A stretch of DNA of 64,000 nt from UBA11524 sp965646445 (GCA_965646445.1 CBFFZW010000002.1:1-64000); one strand, 5' to 3'; counted from the stretch's first letter, positions 52,220 through 60,798 are shown. The notes: generated by a model not told the origin, from the letters alone. Numbers and translations: made by a program.

Positions 52220-52822
52220 ATGAAACATGTCTACCTCATTGGCGATTCCATCCGCCTGGGCTATGCCGCCCACGTCCGCGCGCTGCTGGAAGGCAAGGCC
52301 ACGGTGGACGCCCCTGAAGAAAACTGCCGCTTTCTTCAGCACACCCTGCGCTTTCTCCACGAATGGGCGGAAACCGCCTCCTGCCCCCCTGAGGACATCG
52401 ACCTGGTGCACTGGAACAACGGCTCCTGGGATGTCTGCCATTTCTGGGGCGATCCTGCGCCGATGACCTCCCTCGCGCAGTACGGACAGCTTCTGCGCCA
52501 CGTTCACGGGCAGATCAGAAGGGTCTTTCCCCGGGCCAGGATCGTTTTCGCCACCACCACCCCGGTAGATGAAAGCCGTCCGAAATTCCAGCAGGGTGTG
52601 CCAGTACGCACCAACGCAGAGATCGAGGCTTTCAACCAGGTGGCCAAGGATACCATGGCCGAGCTGCGGGTGCCGGTGAACGACCTGTACCTTTTCGCCC
52701 AGGACCTGAACGCGCTGCATGACGACTGGGTGCACTACACCCCGGAGGGCAGCCGGGCCCTTGCAGGAAAAGTGGTCTCGTTTATGGAACCCTATCTGAC
52801 GGAGGTTGAGACACATGAATGA
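52220..52822 (+). CDS. SGNH/GDSL family hydrolase
   Basis: This 200-residue hydrolase has block I as GDSIRLGY (serine nucleophile near residue 10), block III as WNNGSWD with the asparagine, and block V as DWVHYTPEG with the catalytic Asp/His pair. Such enzymes remove acetyl or other acyl groups from sugars. There is no signal peptide, so deacylation would occur after uptake. AAGGAGG precedes the ATG. Its end overlaps the GH130 gene by 8 bases. Confidence 0.85.
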   Translation: MKHVYLIGDSIRLGYAAHVRALLEGKATVDAPEENCRFLQHTLRFLHEWAETASCPPEDIDLVHWNNGSWDVCHFWGDPAPMTSLAQYGQLLRHVHGQIRRVFPRARIVFATTTPVDESRPKFQQGVPVRTNAEIEAFNQVAKDTMAELRVPVNDLYLFAQDLNALHDDWVHYTPEGSRALAGKVVSFMEPYLTEVETHE

Positions 52823-53789
52823 GCTTCATTCCAGTCCGGTGATGACCCGCTGCGCCCAAAATCCCCTGCTGACGGCGGCGCAGGTTCCCTATGACAGCAG
52901 CCTGGTCTTCAACGCGGGCGTCATCCGCAAGGACGGCAGGTATTACATGGTCTTCCGCAACGATTACGGCCACCAGGGCGGCGGCAGCTTCAGGGGCACC
53001 AACATCGGCCTGGCGGAAAGCGAGGACGGCCTCCACTGGAGGGTGCGCCCGGAACCCCTGTACATGCTTCGGGATCAGGAGATCAGCCGCGCGTATGATC
53101 CCCGCCTGATCGTCATTGAGGAGAAGATGTACATGTGCATGGCGGTGGATACCCGCCACGGCATCCGCGGGGCCATCGCGTCTGTCAGCGATGACTTCAG
53201 CCGGATTGAGATCATCTCCATGACCGTGCCGGACAACCGCAACATGGTGCTGTTTCCGCAGAAAATCGGCGGCGAGTTCGTCCGTCTGGAGCGGCCCTTC
53301 CCCGTGTACGGACGGGGCGGTCGGGATCGCTTCGATATTTGGATTTCCTTCTCCCCCGACCTTGTGTACTGGGGCAAATCCCAGCTGCTGGCCGGTGTGG
53401 AGGACTTCCCCTTCGCCAACGACAAGATTGGCCCCGGCGCGCCGCCCGTGCTCACCGACGCGGGCTGGCTGGCGGTCTGTCACTCGGTGGACATCGACCC
53501 CGCCCGTGGGAAAAACGGTTGGGAGGATACCTGGAAGAAGCGCTACTGCGCCACGCTGATGCTGCTGGACAGGGAGAACCCTGCCAAGGTGCTGGGCATC
53601 TGCCGGACGCCGCTGCTGGCCCCGGAAACGGCCTATGAGCGGGACGAGGGCTTCCGCACCAACGTGATCTTCCCCACCGCCGCCGTCAGGCTTGACGACG
53701 ACCGCCTGCGCGTGTACTACGGCGCGGCGGATACAGTCATCGCGGGCGCGGAGGCGAAGATCAGCGAACTAATCGATTTGTGCAAGTAA
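52815..53789 (+). CDS. GH130 family glycoside phosphorylase/hydrolase
   Basis: This 324-residue five-bladed propeller enzyme has NAGVIRKDGRYYMVFRNDYG at the start, SRAYDPRLIVIEEKMYM (the catalytic acid aspartate), LERPFP and KIGPGAPPVLTDAGW, all typical of GH130. Known members phosphorolyse or hydrolyse beta-mannosides, including Man-GlcNAc and Man-Glc units. Cytoplasmic. The frame opens at a TTG, but GGAGG lies 9 bases before ATG 52815. It overlaps the SGNH gene and ends the second glycan operon. Confidence 0.88.
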   Translation: MNELHSSPVMTRCAQNPLLTAAQVPYDSSLVFNAGVIRKDGRYYMVFRNDYGHQGGGSFRGTNIGLAESEDGLHWRVRPEPLYMLRDQEISRAYDPRLIVIEEKMYMCMAVDTRHGIRGAIASVSDDFSRIEIISMTVPDNRNMVLFPQKIGGEFVRLERPFPVYGRGGRDRFDIWISFSPDLVYWGKSQLLAGVEDFPFANDKIGPGAPPVLTDAGWLAVCHSVDIDPARGKNGWEDTWKKRYCATLMLLDRENPAKVLGICRTPLLAPETAYERDEGFRTNVIFPTAAVRLDDDRLRVYYGAADTVIAGAEAKISELIDLCK

Positions 53790-53795
53790 ACGAAC

Positions 53796-53828
53796 AGCCC
53801 GGCATCCGCGTGAGGCCGGGCTGCTTTT
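53796..53828 (+). terminator. Intrinsic terminator of the second glycan operon
   Basis: AGCCCGGC (53796-53803) pairs with GCCGGGCT (53815-53822), followed by GCTTTTG. The 190 bases beyond it, up to the next gene, show no feature I can support. Confidence 0.75.
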
Positions 53829-54021
53829 GTATATCCTGTCCGTTTACGCCGTGATCGTCGCTGCCGCATTCCTCAAACAAGTTCATAAAAGCCTCAGATA
53901 CCAAGGCGGCCCCGAAAGCGATAACAAGGGCCTGCATAACGCCTGCTGCATGGCGGCGGCTATTTAGTTTTCTGTTGGATACTGTTCTGGAAATCTTAAT
54001 TTGCCGCACTGCCGCGTTCAG

Positions 54022-54630
54022 TTATGCTCTCGCTGTCAGCCGCCGCGCCATCAGCCGTGCTTCCCGTCTGGCCGTCTGTTCCGCTTCCCGCACAATCGCC
54101 TCCGCGTCCCGGCCTTCCAGATCAAGGGCTTCGGCCTTCACCACGGTAAAGCCGGGATTCCCCAGCGTCCGCAGCACGGCGCGGATATACCCCGTCCCCC
54201 AGTCCTCCTGACCGATGGGACTTCCCGCCGTGGTGATGTAGGCTGCTTCCCTGCCCCGGCACAGGCCGATGCAGCGGTCCGCCTCATAACGGAAGGTCAG
54301 GTTGCGCACATAGGCGTGCTCCACCCACACCTTCAGCATGGAAGGAAAGGACAGATCCCAGTAGGGCGCGGCCACCGCCACCGCGTCGGCCTCCCGCAAT
54401 TCCCGCCCTACCCGCAACAGCGGATGCTCCCAGGCCTGCTGATCGCACAGGGCTTCCTTCAGGGCAAGAACTTCCGCGTTCTCCGGGCACAGGCCCATGG
54501 ACGGCAGACAGTGCTCCACGATTTCAAGCCCGGGGCAGGCGTGCGAAAGCTCCTCCGTAAAAACCCGGGCCAAACGCAGGGTACGGGACGCTTCTCCCCG
54601 TGGGCAAGCATCGACAAACAGCAGCTTCAT
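54022..54630 (-). CDS. NAD(P)H-dependent flavodoxin-fold oxidoreductase
   Basis: This 202-residue flavodoxin_2-type protein (azoreductase/quinone reductase-like) starts KLLFVDACPRGEASRTLRLA (FMN phosphate region), then ADAVAVAAPYWDLSFPSMLKVWVEH and YITTAGSPIG, as in AzoR-like enzymes. It would reduce quinones or azo compounds with NAD(P)H. GAGGAGG precedes ATG 54630; the frame further upstream is not supported. It diverges from the BMP-transporter gene and is likely monocistronic. Confidence 0.85.
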   Translation of the reverse strand: MKLLFVDACPRGEASRTLRLARVFTEELSHACPGLEIVEHCLPSMGLCPENAEVLALKEALCDQQAWEHPLLRVGRELREADAVAVAAPYWDLSFPSMLKVWVEHAYVRNLTFRYEADRCIGLCRGREAAYITTAGSPIGQEDWGTGYIRAVLRTLGNPGFTVVKAEALDLEGRDAEAIVREAEQTARREARLMARRLTARA

Positions 54631-54791
54631 GATCGCAGCCTCCTCGCTATGATAAAAAAAGTACGCTCCCATCCGCGGAAAATCCTGCTTGTGGCCCGGG
54701 CATTGCAGGAATTTCGCTTTGTCATCGCGAATGAGAATGACGGTTAAATCTTTCCGAAATGCTTCGGAAAATGATTTGGAGGTATTTCCGC

Positions 54792-55784
54792 ATGAAGAAA
54801 CTGTTCGCACTGCTCATGACCCTGTGCCTGTGCCTGGGCATGATGGCTTTCCCCGCTCTGGCGGAGCAGGAGGAGAAGCCCCTTTCCGTGGCCGTGGTGC
54901 TGGCCGGCACCCAGGGCGACCGCTCCTTTTATGATTCCTCGGTGGAGGGCCTGAACCGGCTGGTGGCCGACTTTGGCGTAACCCCCAAGATTTTCGAGTG
55001 CAAGGAGGACGCCTCCCTGTATGAGAACAGCCTCTACGACGCCGCTGACACCTGCGATGTGGTGATCGCCGTGGGCTGGCAGTTCTGGGATTATCTGTCC
55101 AAGGCCGCGCCCGAGTATCCGGACGTGAAGTTCATTTTCGTGGACAACGGTCTGGACGGCGTGGGCGACAACCTGATGTCCATCGTTTACGCCCAGAACC
55201 AGGGCTCCTTCCTGGTGGGCTACATTGCCGCCAAGCTGACCGCCACGGGTAAGATCGGCGTGGTAGGCGGCGAGGACGGCGCCACCATCAACGACTTTAT
55301 CGTGGGCTATGAGGCGGGCGCCAAGTACGCCAATCCCGATGTGGTGGTGGAGCGTCAGTACACCGATACCTATGAGGATCCCGCCAAGGGCAAGGAGGCG
55401 GCCACCACCCTGTACGACGGCGGCTGCGACATCGTGTTCGCCGTGGCCGGCAAGACCGGCGAGGGCGTCTTCGAGGCGGCGGCCGAATCCGGCAACTACG
55501 CCATCGGCGTGGATTCCGACCAGAAGTACATTAACCCCGACGTGATTATCTGCTCCATGATTAAGCGGGTCGGCCAGTCCATTTATGATACGGTCAGCGA
55601 CATGGAGAACAGCTATCAGCCCGGCGCCATCTGGATGGCGGGTATGGACACCGGCTTTATCGACGTGGCCTACGGCGCCGACGATATGCCTCAGCAGGTT
55701 TCCGACGAGCTGAAGACGGAGGTCGAGGAAATCAAGGCCAAGATTATTTCCGGCGAGATCGAGGTGCCCACGGCGCTGAACTAA
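54792..55784 (+). CDS. BMP family ABC transporter substrate-binding protein (nucleoside uptake)
   Basis: This 330-residue Bmp/PnrA-type binding protein has the signal peptide 1-24 (ending FPALA), the nucleoside-pocket segments GTQGDRSFYDSSVEGL and NQGSFLVGYIAAKLT, and IGVVGGEDGATINDFIVGYEAGAKY. There is no lipobox cysteine at the cleavage site, unlike most Gram-positive relatives. TTGGAGGT lies 10 bases before ATG 54792. It is the first gene of a nupN-like set; a repeat and a terminator separate it from the ATPase. Confidence 0.9.
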   Translation: MKKLFALLMTLCLCLGMMAFPALAEQEEKPLSVAVVLAGTQGDRSFYDSSVEGLNRLVADFGVTPKIFECKEDASLYENSLYDAADTCDVVIAVGWQFWDYLSKAAPEYPDVKFIFVDNGLDGVGDNLMSIVYAQNQGSFLVGYIAAKLTATGKIGVVGGEDGATINDFIVGYEAGAKYANPDVVVERQYTDTYEDPAKGKEAATTLYDGGCDIVFAVAGKTGEGVFEAAAESGNYAIGVDSDQKYINPDVIICSMIKRVGQSIYDTVSDMENSYQPGAIWMAGMDTGFIDVAYGADDMPQQVSDELKTEVEEIKAKIISGEIEVPTALN

Positions 55785-55789
55785 CGTTT

Positions 55790-55925
55790 CGTTCAAGTGG
55801 CGTACGCCACTTGAACGAGAAGCTGAGGAATGTTTTTCTCCGCAAAAACAAGTTTTGCTGCGAGAAACTCCCCGCCCCGCCGGCAAAGCCGGCGGATACG
55901 AATTGAGTCTGCCGACGGCAAGTTA
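55790..55925. repeat. Modular palindromic intergenic repeat, copy C
   Basis: This copy begins with a perfect 28-base palindrome (55790-55817, CGTTCAAGTGGCGT and its complement). It continues with an imperfect hairpin (55832-55867) and CCGCCGGC-AAA-GCCGGCGG (55877-55895), and ends with the 20-mer at 55906-55925 that is the exact inverse of 13808-13827. It lacks the 62-63-base core of copies A and B. Confidence 0.7.
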
Positions 55926-55962
55926 CTTGACTGTTTCTCTGCATTCTTGTATGGCAGCCTGC

Positions 55963-55997
55963 GCGGGCAGCGGAGCGATCCCCTGCCCGCCTTTTTC
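55963..55997 (+). terminator. Hairpin before the ATPase gene, probable partial terminator
   Basis: GCGGGCAG (55963-55970) pairs with CTGCCCGC (55983-55990), followed by CTTTTTC, 32 bases before the ATPase GTG. Like the hairpin at 11325, it follows a binding-protein gene and would lower expression of the rest. Confidence 0.65.
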
Positions 55998-56028
55998 AAC
56001 CTGAATCTGGATAGCGAGGCGAACGCTT

Positions 56029-57570
56029 GTGACAGATGAAACCATCGTTTCCTTCCGGCATGTATCCATGCAGTTTCCGGGCGTGCTGGCCAACGACGAT
56101 GTGTCCCTGGATATACGAAAGGGCGAGGTTTTCGCGCTGGTGGGCGAAAACGGCGCGGGCAAATCCACGCTGATGAACATCCTTTACGGCATGAACGCCC
56201 CCACCACGGGGAAGGTCATTGTCAAAGGGCAGGAAATGACGCGCTTCAGCCCCAGCGAGGCCATCGCCAGGGGGGTAGGCATGGTGCATCAGCATTTTAT
56301 GCTGACGCCCTCCTTCACCGTGGCGCAGAACATCACCCTGGGCCGCGAGCCCCGCAGGGGCGGCGTGTTTTCCGACCTCAAAAAGGCCAACGCCATCGTG
56401 GAAGACCTGGTGCTGGAATATGGCCTGAAGGTCAACCCCACCGACCGGGTGGACGAAATCAGCGTGGGCCTTCAGCAGCGGGTGGAAATCCTCAAGACCC
56501 TGCACCGCGGCGCGGATGTGCTGATCCTGGACGAGCCCACCGCCGTGCTCACCCCCCAGGAGACGGACGAGCTGTTCCACGTCATCCGCCGCATCGTCAG
56601 GGAAAAGCGGATGACCATCATCATCATCACCCACAAGCTCTACGAGGTGATGGCCATTTCCGACCGCGTGGGCGTCATGCGGGCGGGCCGCCTGGTGGGC
56701 GTGGAATACACGCGGGATGTCAACGAGCGCGCGCTGGCCTCCATGATGGTGGGCCGGGAGGTGCTGCTGGGCCCCCTCGAGCATCCCGCCGTCACCGGGC
56801 AGGAGGACGCCCCCGCCGTCACCGTGGAGAACGCGCAGGTGCTGGACGACCGGGGCCTCCCCGCCGTCCGGGGCATTTCCTTCCAGGTTCGCCGGGGGGA
56901 AATTCTGGGCATCGCGGGCATTGAGGGCAACGGCCAGAGCCAGCTGGTGGAGGCCATTACGGCCCTGCGGCCCCTGCGCGGCGGCGACGTGCGCATCGGC
57001 GGAACCTCCATCCGCCACCTGACCCCCGGCCAGGTGCGGGCCCTGGGCGTGGCCCATGTGCCGGAGGATCGGCTAAAGACCGGGGTTTCCGCCCCCGCCG
57101 ACATCACCGATAACCTGATTGTCGGCCGGGAAAAGCAGAAGCGCTTCTCCCTTCTGGGCATCCATATGAAGCGGCGGGCCATCCGCCGCTACGCCCAGGA
57201 GCTTTTCAGCCGGTTCGACATCCGCGGCGCGGGCGTGGACGTGCCCGTGGGCAGCCTCTCCGGCGGCAACATGCAGAAGGTCGTGGTGGCCCGGGAGTTC
57301 GCCTTTGACACGCCGGTGCTGGTCATCTCCCAGCCCACCCGGGGCGTGGACATCGGCGCCATGGAGGCCATTCATCAGTTCATCATGGAGAAGCGCAACA
57401 GCGGCTGCGCCATCCTGCTGGTCAGCGCCGACCTCGACGAGCTTTACCGCCTGTCCGACCGGCTGCTGACCGTCTACGAGGGCCGCGTCACCGGCGAATT
57501 CATCCCCTCCGCCATCAGCAAGGCGGAGCTTGGCTACTACATGACCGGCGGCAAGGAGGCGGAAGCATGA
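56029..57570 (+). CDS. Nucleoside ABC transporter ATP-binding protein (two ABC domains)
   Basis: This 513-residue protein is made of two ABC domains, as in YufO/NupO and RbsA. Domain 1 has GENGAGKST, HQHFML, a signature EISVGLQQR and LILDEPTAVL. Domain 2 has the degenerate P-loop GIEGNGQS, the signature LSGGNMQK and VISQPTRGVD. The start is a GTG with GCGAGGC 9 bases upstream; no ATG fits. It overlaps the first permease gene by ATGA. Confidence 0.92.
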   Translation: MTDETIVSFRHVSMQFPGVLANDDVSLDIRKGEVFALVGENGAGKSTLMNILYGMNAPTTGKVIVKGQEMTRFSPSEAIARGVGMVHQHFMLTPSFTVAQNITLGREPRRGGVFSDLKKANAIVEDLVLEYGLKVNPTDRVDEISVGLQQRVEILKTLHRGADVLILDEPTAVLTPQETDELFHVIRRIVREKRMTIIIITHKLYEVMAISDRVGVMRAGRLVGVEYTRDVNERALASMMVGREVLLGPLEHPAVTGQEDAPAVTVENAQVLDDRGLPAVRGISFQVRRGEILGIAGIEGNGQSQLVEAITALRPLRGGDVRIGGTSIRHLTPGQVRALGVAHVPEDRLKTGVSAPADITDNLIVGREKQKRFSLLGIHMKRRAIRRYAQELFSRFDIRGAGVDVPVGSLSGGNMQKVVVAREFAFDTPVLVISQPTRGVDIGAMEAIHQFIMEKRNSGCAILLVSADLDELYRLSDRLLTVYEGRVTGEFIPSAISKAELGYYMTGGKEAEA

Positions 57571-58646
57571 AGCGCGGACATCGCCTGGAATATCTTCTGG
57601 CCCTGGCGGTCAGCGTCGGGCTGGCCCTGCTCCTTGGCGCGGGCATCATGGCGCTGACCGGCCACCACCCCCTGGAAGGGTATCAGCTGATGCTCCAGGG
57701 CGCCTTCGGCACCCAGCGGGCCGTGGGCAACACCCTGGCCAAGGCGGCGACCCTCTGCCTGACGGGCCTGGCCACGGCCATCGCGGCCCAGGCGGGCATT
57801 TTCAATGTGGGCGGCGAGGGACAATTGTACCTGGGCGCCATGGCCTCCGCCGTGGTGGGCGCCAGGCTGGCCGGGCTTTCCCCCTGGATTGGCGTTCCCC
57901 TCTCCCTGCTGGCTGCCATGGCCGCGGGCGGGCTTTACGCCTGGGTGCCCGCGATGCTGAAGGTCAAAATGAAGGTAAACGAGGTCATCACCACCATCCT
58001 GCTGAACTCGGCGGCCATCTACTTCTGCACCTACCTGACCAACGGCCCCCTGAAGACCATGGAGCGCGGCATCTCCTCCGGCACGGACGCCATCGACCCG
58101 GCCTTCATGTTTGACCGGCTGATCCGCCGTTCCAGCCTGACGGAGAGCATCTTCCTCACCGCCGTCATCGCCTTCCTGGTGTGGTATGTGATGCGCAAAA
58201 CCACCGCCGGGTTCCAGATGAAGCTCACCGGGCAGAACGGCCGCTTCGCCCATTACAGCGGCATCCGTTCCGGCCGTCTGGCCGTGGGCAGCATGGTAGC
58301 CTCCGGCGCCATCTGCGGCCTGGTGGGCATGTTCGAGGTCTTCGGCCTGCACGGGCGGTTCATCACCACGGTGTCCAACGAGTTTTACTACGACGGCATG
58401 CTGGTGGCCATGATCGTGCGCTACAATCCCCTGGGCATCATCCTCATGAGCCTGTTCTTCGGCGCGATGAAGATCGGCAGCAGCGCCATGGAGCTCAACG
58501 CGGGCATCCCCAGCAGCCTGGTGGTCATCATTCAGTCCATTATTATCTTCTTCATGGCGGCGGAGCAGGGCATCGTCAGCGCCCTGCAGGCCCGCCGCGC
58601 CCAGCGCAGGGCGGCGCAAACGCTGCGAAAGGAGGCCCGGACATGA
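57567..58646 (+). CDS. Nucleoside ABC transporter permease (YufP/NupP-like)
   Basis: This 359-residue BPD_transp_2-family permease has about nine membrane helices. Typical segments are FNVGGEGQLYLGAMASA, VKMKVNEVITTILLNSAAIYF, and FGAMKIGSSAMELNAGIPSSLVVIIQSIIIFF near the end. It forms a heterodimer with the next permease. Start and stop overlap both neighbours by four bases (ATGA), so translation is coupled. Confidence 0.92.
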   Translation: MKRGHRLEYLLALAVSVGLALLLGAGIMALTGHHPLEGYQLMLQGAFGTQRAVGNTLAKAATLCLTGLATAIAAQAGIFNVGGEGQLYLGAMASAVVGARLAGLSPWIGVPLSLLAAMAAGGLYAWVPAMLKVKMKVNEVITTILLNSAAIYFCTYLTNGPLKTMERGISSGTDAIDPAFMFDRLIRRSSLTESIFLTAVIAFLVWYVMRKTTAGFQMKLTGQNGRFAHYSGIRSGRLAVGSMVASGAICGLVGMFEVFGLHGRFITTVSNEFYYDGMLVAMIVRYNPLGIILMSLFFGAMKIGSSAMELNAGIPSSLVVIIQSIIIFFMAAEQGIVSALQARRAQRRAAQTLRKEART

Positions 58647-59581
58647 ACGACTTTTTCTCCATTGTGAACGTCGGGCTTTTCCAGAACACCCTGCGCACCG
58701 CCACCCCCGTGGTGCTCTGCGCCCTGGGCTGCCTGATGACCGATCATGTGGGCATGATGAACATCGGCTGCGACGGCATGATGCTCATCGGCGCTTTCGC
58801 GGCGGTCATGGGCTCCTGGGTCAGCGGCTCCTGGGCCGTGGGCATCCTGTTCGGGCTGATGGCGGGGCTGCTGCTGGGCCTTTTGTACGGCGTGTTCGTC
58901 ATCAGGTTCAAGAGCGACGAGTTCATCATCGGCGTGGCGCTGAACATCTTCGCCGGCGGCCTGACCACCTTCCTCCTGCGGGAGCTGACGGGCCAGAGCG
59001 GCACCTTCCACGCGGAGGGCGGCCTGTCCACGCTGCCCCGGCTTCAGGCGGACTGGCTGGAGCGCATCCCCGTCGTCGGGCAGCTGCTGAACAACAACAC
59101 CCTGCTGGTCTACGCCGCATGGATTCTGGTGGCGGTGTGCTGGGTGGTCATCTACCGCACGCCCTTCGGCTTCTGGCTGAGGGCGGCGGGCGAGCATCCA
59201 CAGTCCCTGCGCTCCGCCGGCAAAAGCCCGGAGCGGATGAAGTACATCGCTTCCCTGCTGTGCGGCGTGCTGGCCTGCCTGTCGGGCGCGCACCTGTCCC
59301 TGGGCTACCTGTCCACCTTCAGCGAGAATATGTCCAATTCGAGGGGCTTCATTGCCGTGGCCTGCGTCATCTTCGGCCGCTCCAACCCGCCCAGGGTATT
59401 CCTGGCGGCGCTGCTCTTCGGCTTCATCGACGCTCTGGGCATGCGGCTGCAGACCTTCGGCATCTCCTCGGCGCTGACGGCCACCTTCCCCTACCTGGGC
59501 ACCGTGCTGATGATGGTGCTACTGGTCTGGCGCAACGACCGCAAGAAAAAGCACCTGGCCCAAATGGCAGCAAAGGGCTGA
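58643..59581 (+). CDS. Nucleoside ABC transporter permease (YufQ/NupQ-like)
   Basis: This 312-residue second permease has about eight helices, including MNIGCDGMMLIGAFAAVMGSW and the cytoplasmic RAAGEHPQSLRSAGKSPERMKY loop that marks the family. AAGGAGG lies before ATG 58643. The same frame is open some 460 bases further upstream, but that stretch is inside the other permease gene and does not encode family sequence. A terminator follows. Confidence 0.92.
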   Translation: MNDFFSIVNVGLFQNTLRTATPVVLCALGCLMTDHVGMMNIGCDGMMLIGAFAAVMGSWVSGSWAVGILFGLMAGLLLGLLYGVFVIRFKSDEFIIGVALNIFAGGLTTFLLRELTGQSGTFHAEGGLSTLPRLQADWLERIPVVGQLLNNNTLLVYAAWILVAVCWVVIYRTPFGFWLRAAGEHPQSLRSAGKSPERMKYIASLLCGVLACLSGAHLSLGYLSTFSENMSNSRGFIAVACVIFGRSNPPRVFLAALLFGFIDALGMRLQTFGISSALTATFPYLGTVLMMVLLVWRNDRKKKHLAQMAAKG

Positions 59582-59598
59582 CACACCAAAACAAGCAA

Positions 59599-59627
59599 AG
59601 AGGACGCCGCACAGCGTCCTCTTTTTT
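59599..59627 (+). terminator. Intrinsic terminator of the nucleoside transporter operon
   Basis: AGAGGACGC (59599-59607) pairs perfectly with GCGTCCTCT (59614-59622), followed by TTTTT. It lies at the junction with the convergent spoIIP gene. Confidence 0.88.
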
Positions 59628-60798
59628 ACAGCTTCTTTTCGCCCTCCGGCTCCTCGCCGTCCTTCGGTTCAGTGCCGATGAGACCGCCGGTCATCTCGCT
59701 GACGTTGCGACCCGCCTTGTGCAGACCGCCCTTGAGGCTCCCTGTGGCGGCAACACCGTAAACAAACAAACCCACCACAAAAATGCCGATGACCCAGAAA
59801 ATGCCGCTTCCCGCGCCCTTCGACGTCTGGGTGGCGGGGGTGGTGGGATCCGGCTGACCCTGGGTTTCCCCGCCCTTGTCCGCGCCGGCGCTTCCCCGGA
59901 CGTCGGTGGTGCCCGCGGAGCCCGTGACGCCGCCGTACAGGGCGCGGCTGAGGACGCTCGCCATCATGGGCATGCTGGCCATCACCCGATCCCGGCTGAT
60001 GGTATAGGTGCCGCACTCCAGCAGCAGCGCCCGGGGATACAGATCCTGATTGAACGCGCCCTTGCCCATGTAAATGTCCTTCACCAGGCCCGGGTACACC
60101 TTGTCCGCCACGGCCTTCACCGTCAGGGCGAAGTCCTTGTTGGCCGCCATGTTCTGATTGCCCCGGCCCACCAGCAGGCGAATCTTCGACGCCTTTTTCC
60201 CGCCGATGGTCACGGTATACTCCTCCGGGTTGGGGATGCCGTCCCGGTGGATGTCCAGCAGGGCGTCGGGCATGGTTTTGAGCAGCTCCACCGCCGTCTG
60301 GCGGGAGCGGCGATAGGCCCCGGCATCATGGGGATGATGGAGGGTGTCCGCCGCCTCCGCCTCAATGCCCAGGGCCGTCAGCTCCTCCGCCAGGCCCGCC
60401 GCCACCTTATAGATGGAACCCCGGCGATCATCGCTGTACAGCCCGTCGGAGGGCTCGTAGCTCTCATCGCTGTGGGTGCAGTACAGGGCAATGCGCCGCT
60501 GACCCATGGCCGAAACCGGCAGGGCGGCGTCGCTTTCCAGCCAGCTGACATCCGGCATGGGCATATCGCCCTTGTCCTCCGCCACGGCCTTCTCGCCCTC
60601 CACCCGCACGACCTCGTAGAGCCTGTTGTCCTCGGAGATATACTGGTCGCCCGTCTCGGGCTCATAGCACACATAAGCGATATGCCCGCCGTCTGTGCCA
60701 ACCAGCTCCCAGACCGTATCCGCCTCCTGGGCGGCGGCGCTGGCAAGCCCCAACATCAGCAAAAGCAGCACGCAAAGCCCCGACATCAGCCGCTTCAT
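59626..60798 (-). CDS. spoIIP: Stage II sporulation protein P (cell-wall amidase/endopeptidase)
   Basis: SpoIIP acts with SpoIID and SpoIIM to degrade septal peptidoglycan during engulfment. The 390-residue protein has a signal peptide (1-22), then the SpoIIP domain with IALYCTHSDESYEPSDG, LLDIHRDGIP, VGRGNQNMAANKDFAL and LLLECGTY, which contain the zinc His/Glu residues. A Gly/Thr-rich linker, one membrane helix near the C-terminus (FWVIGIFVVGLFVYGVAA, about 320-340) and a charged tail follow. Bacillus SpoIIP is anchored by its N-terminus, so the C-terminal anchor is unusual. It starts inside the end of the DUF1614 gene. Confidence 0.88.
   Translation of the reverse strand: MKRLMSGLCVLLLLMLGLASAAAQEADTVWELVGTDGGHIAYVCYEPETGDQYISEDNRLYEVVRVEGEKAVAEDKGDMPMPDVSWLESDAALPVSAMGQRRIALYCTHSDESYEPSDGLYSDDRRGSIYKVAAGLAEELTALGIEAEAADTLHHPHDAGAYRRSRQTAVELLKTMPDALLDIHRDGIPNPEEYTVTIGGKKASKIRLLVGRGNQNMAANKDFALTVKAVADKVYPGLVKDIYMGKGAFNQDLYPRALLLECGTYTISRDRVMASMPMMASVLSRALYGGVTGSAGTTDVRGSAGADKGGETQGQPDPTTPATQTSKGAGSGIFWVIGIFVVGLFVYGVAATGSLKGGLHKAGRNVSEMTGGLIGTEPKDGEEPEGEKKL

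Noticed and set aside
53761..54009. An 82-codon minus-strand frame in the gap after GH130
   Set aside because: It covers the terminator at 53796-53828 and the GH130 3' end. No start signal stands out and the residues match no family I know.
58181..58642. N-terminal extension of the second nucleoside permease
   Set aside because: The region lies inside the first permease in another frame; the family start and Shine-Dalgarno are at 58643.
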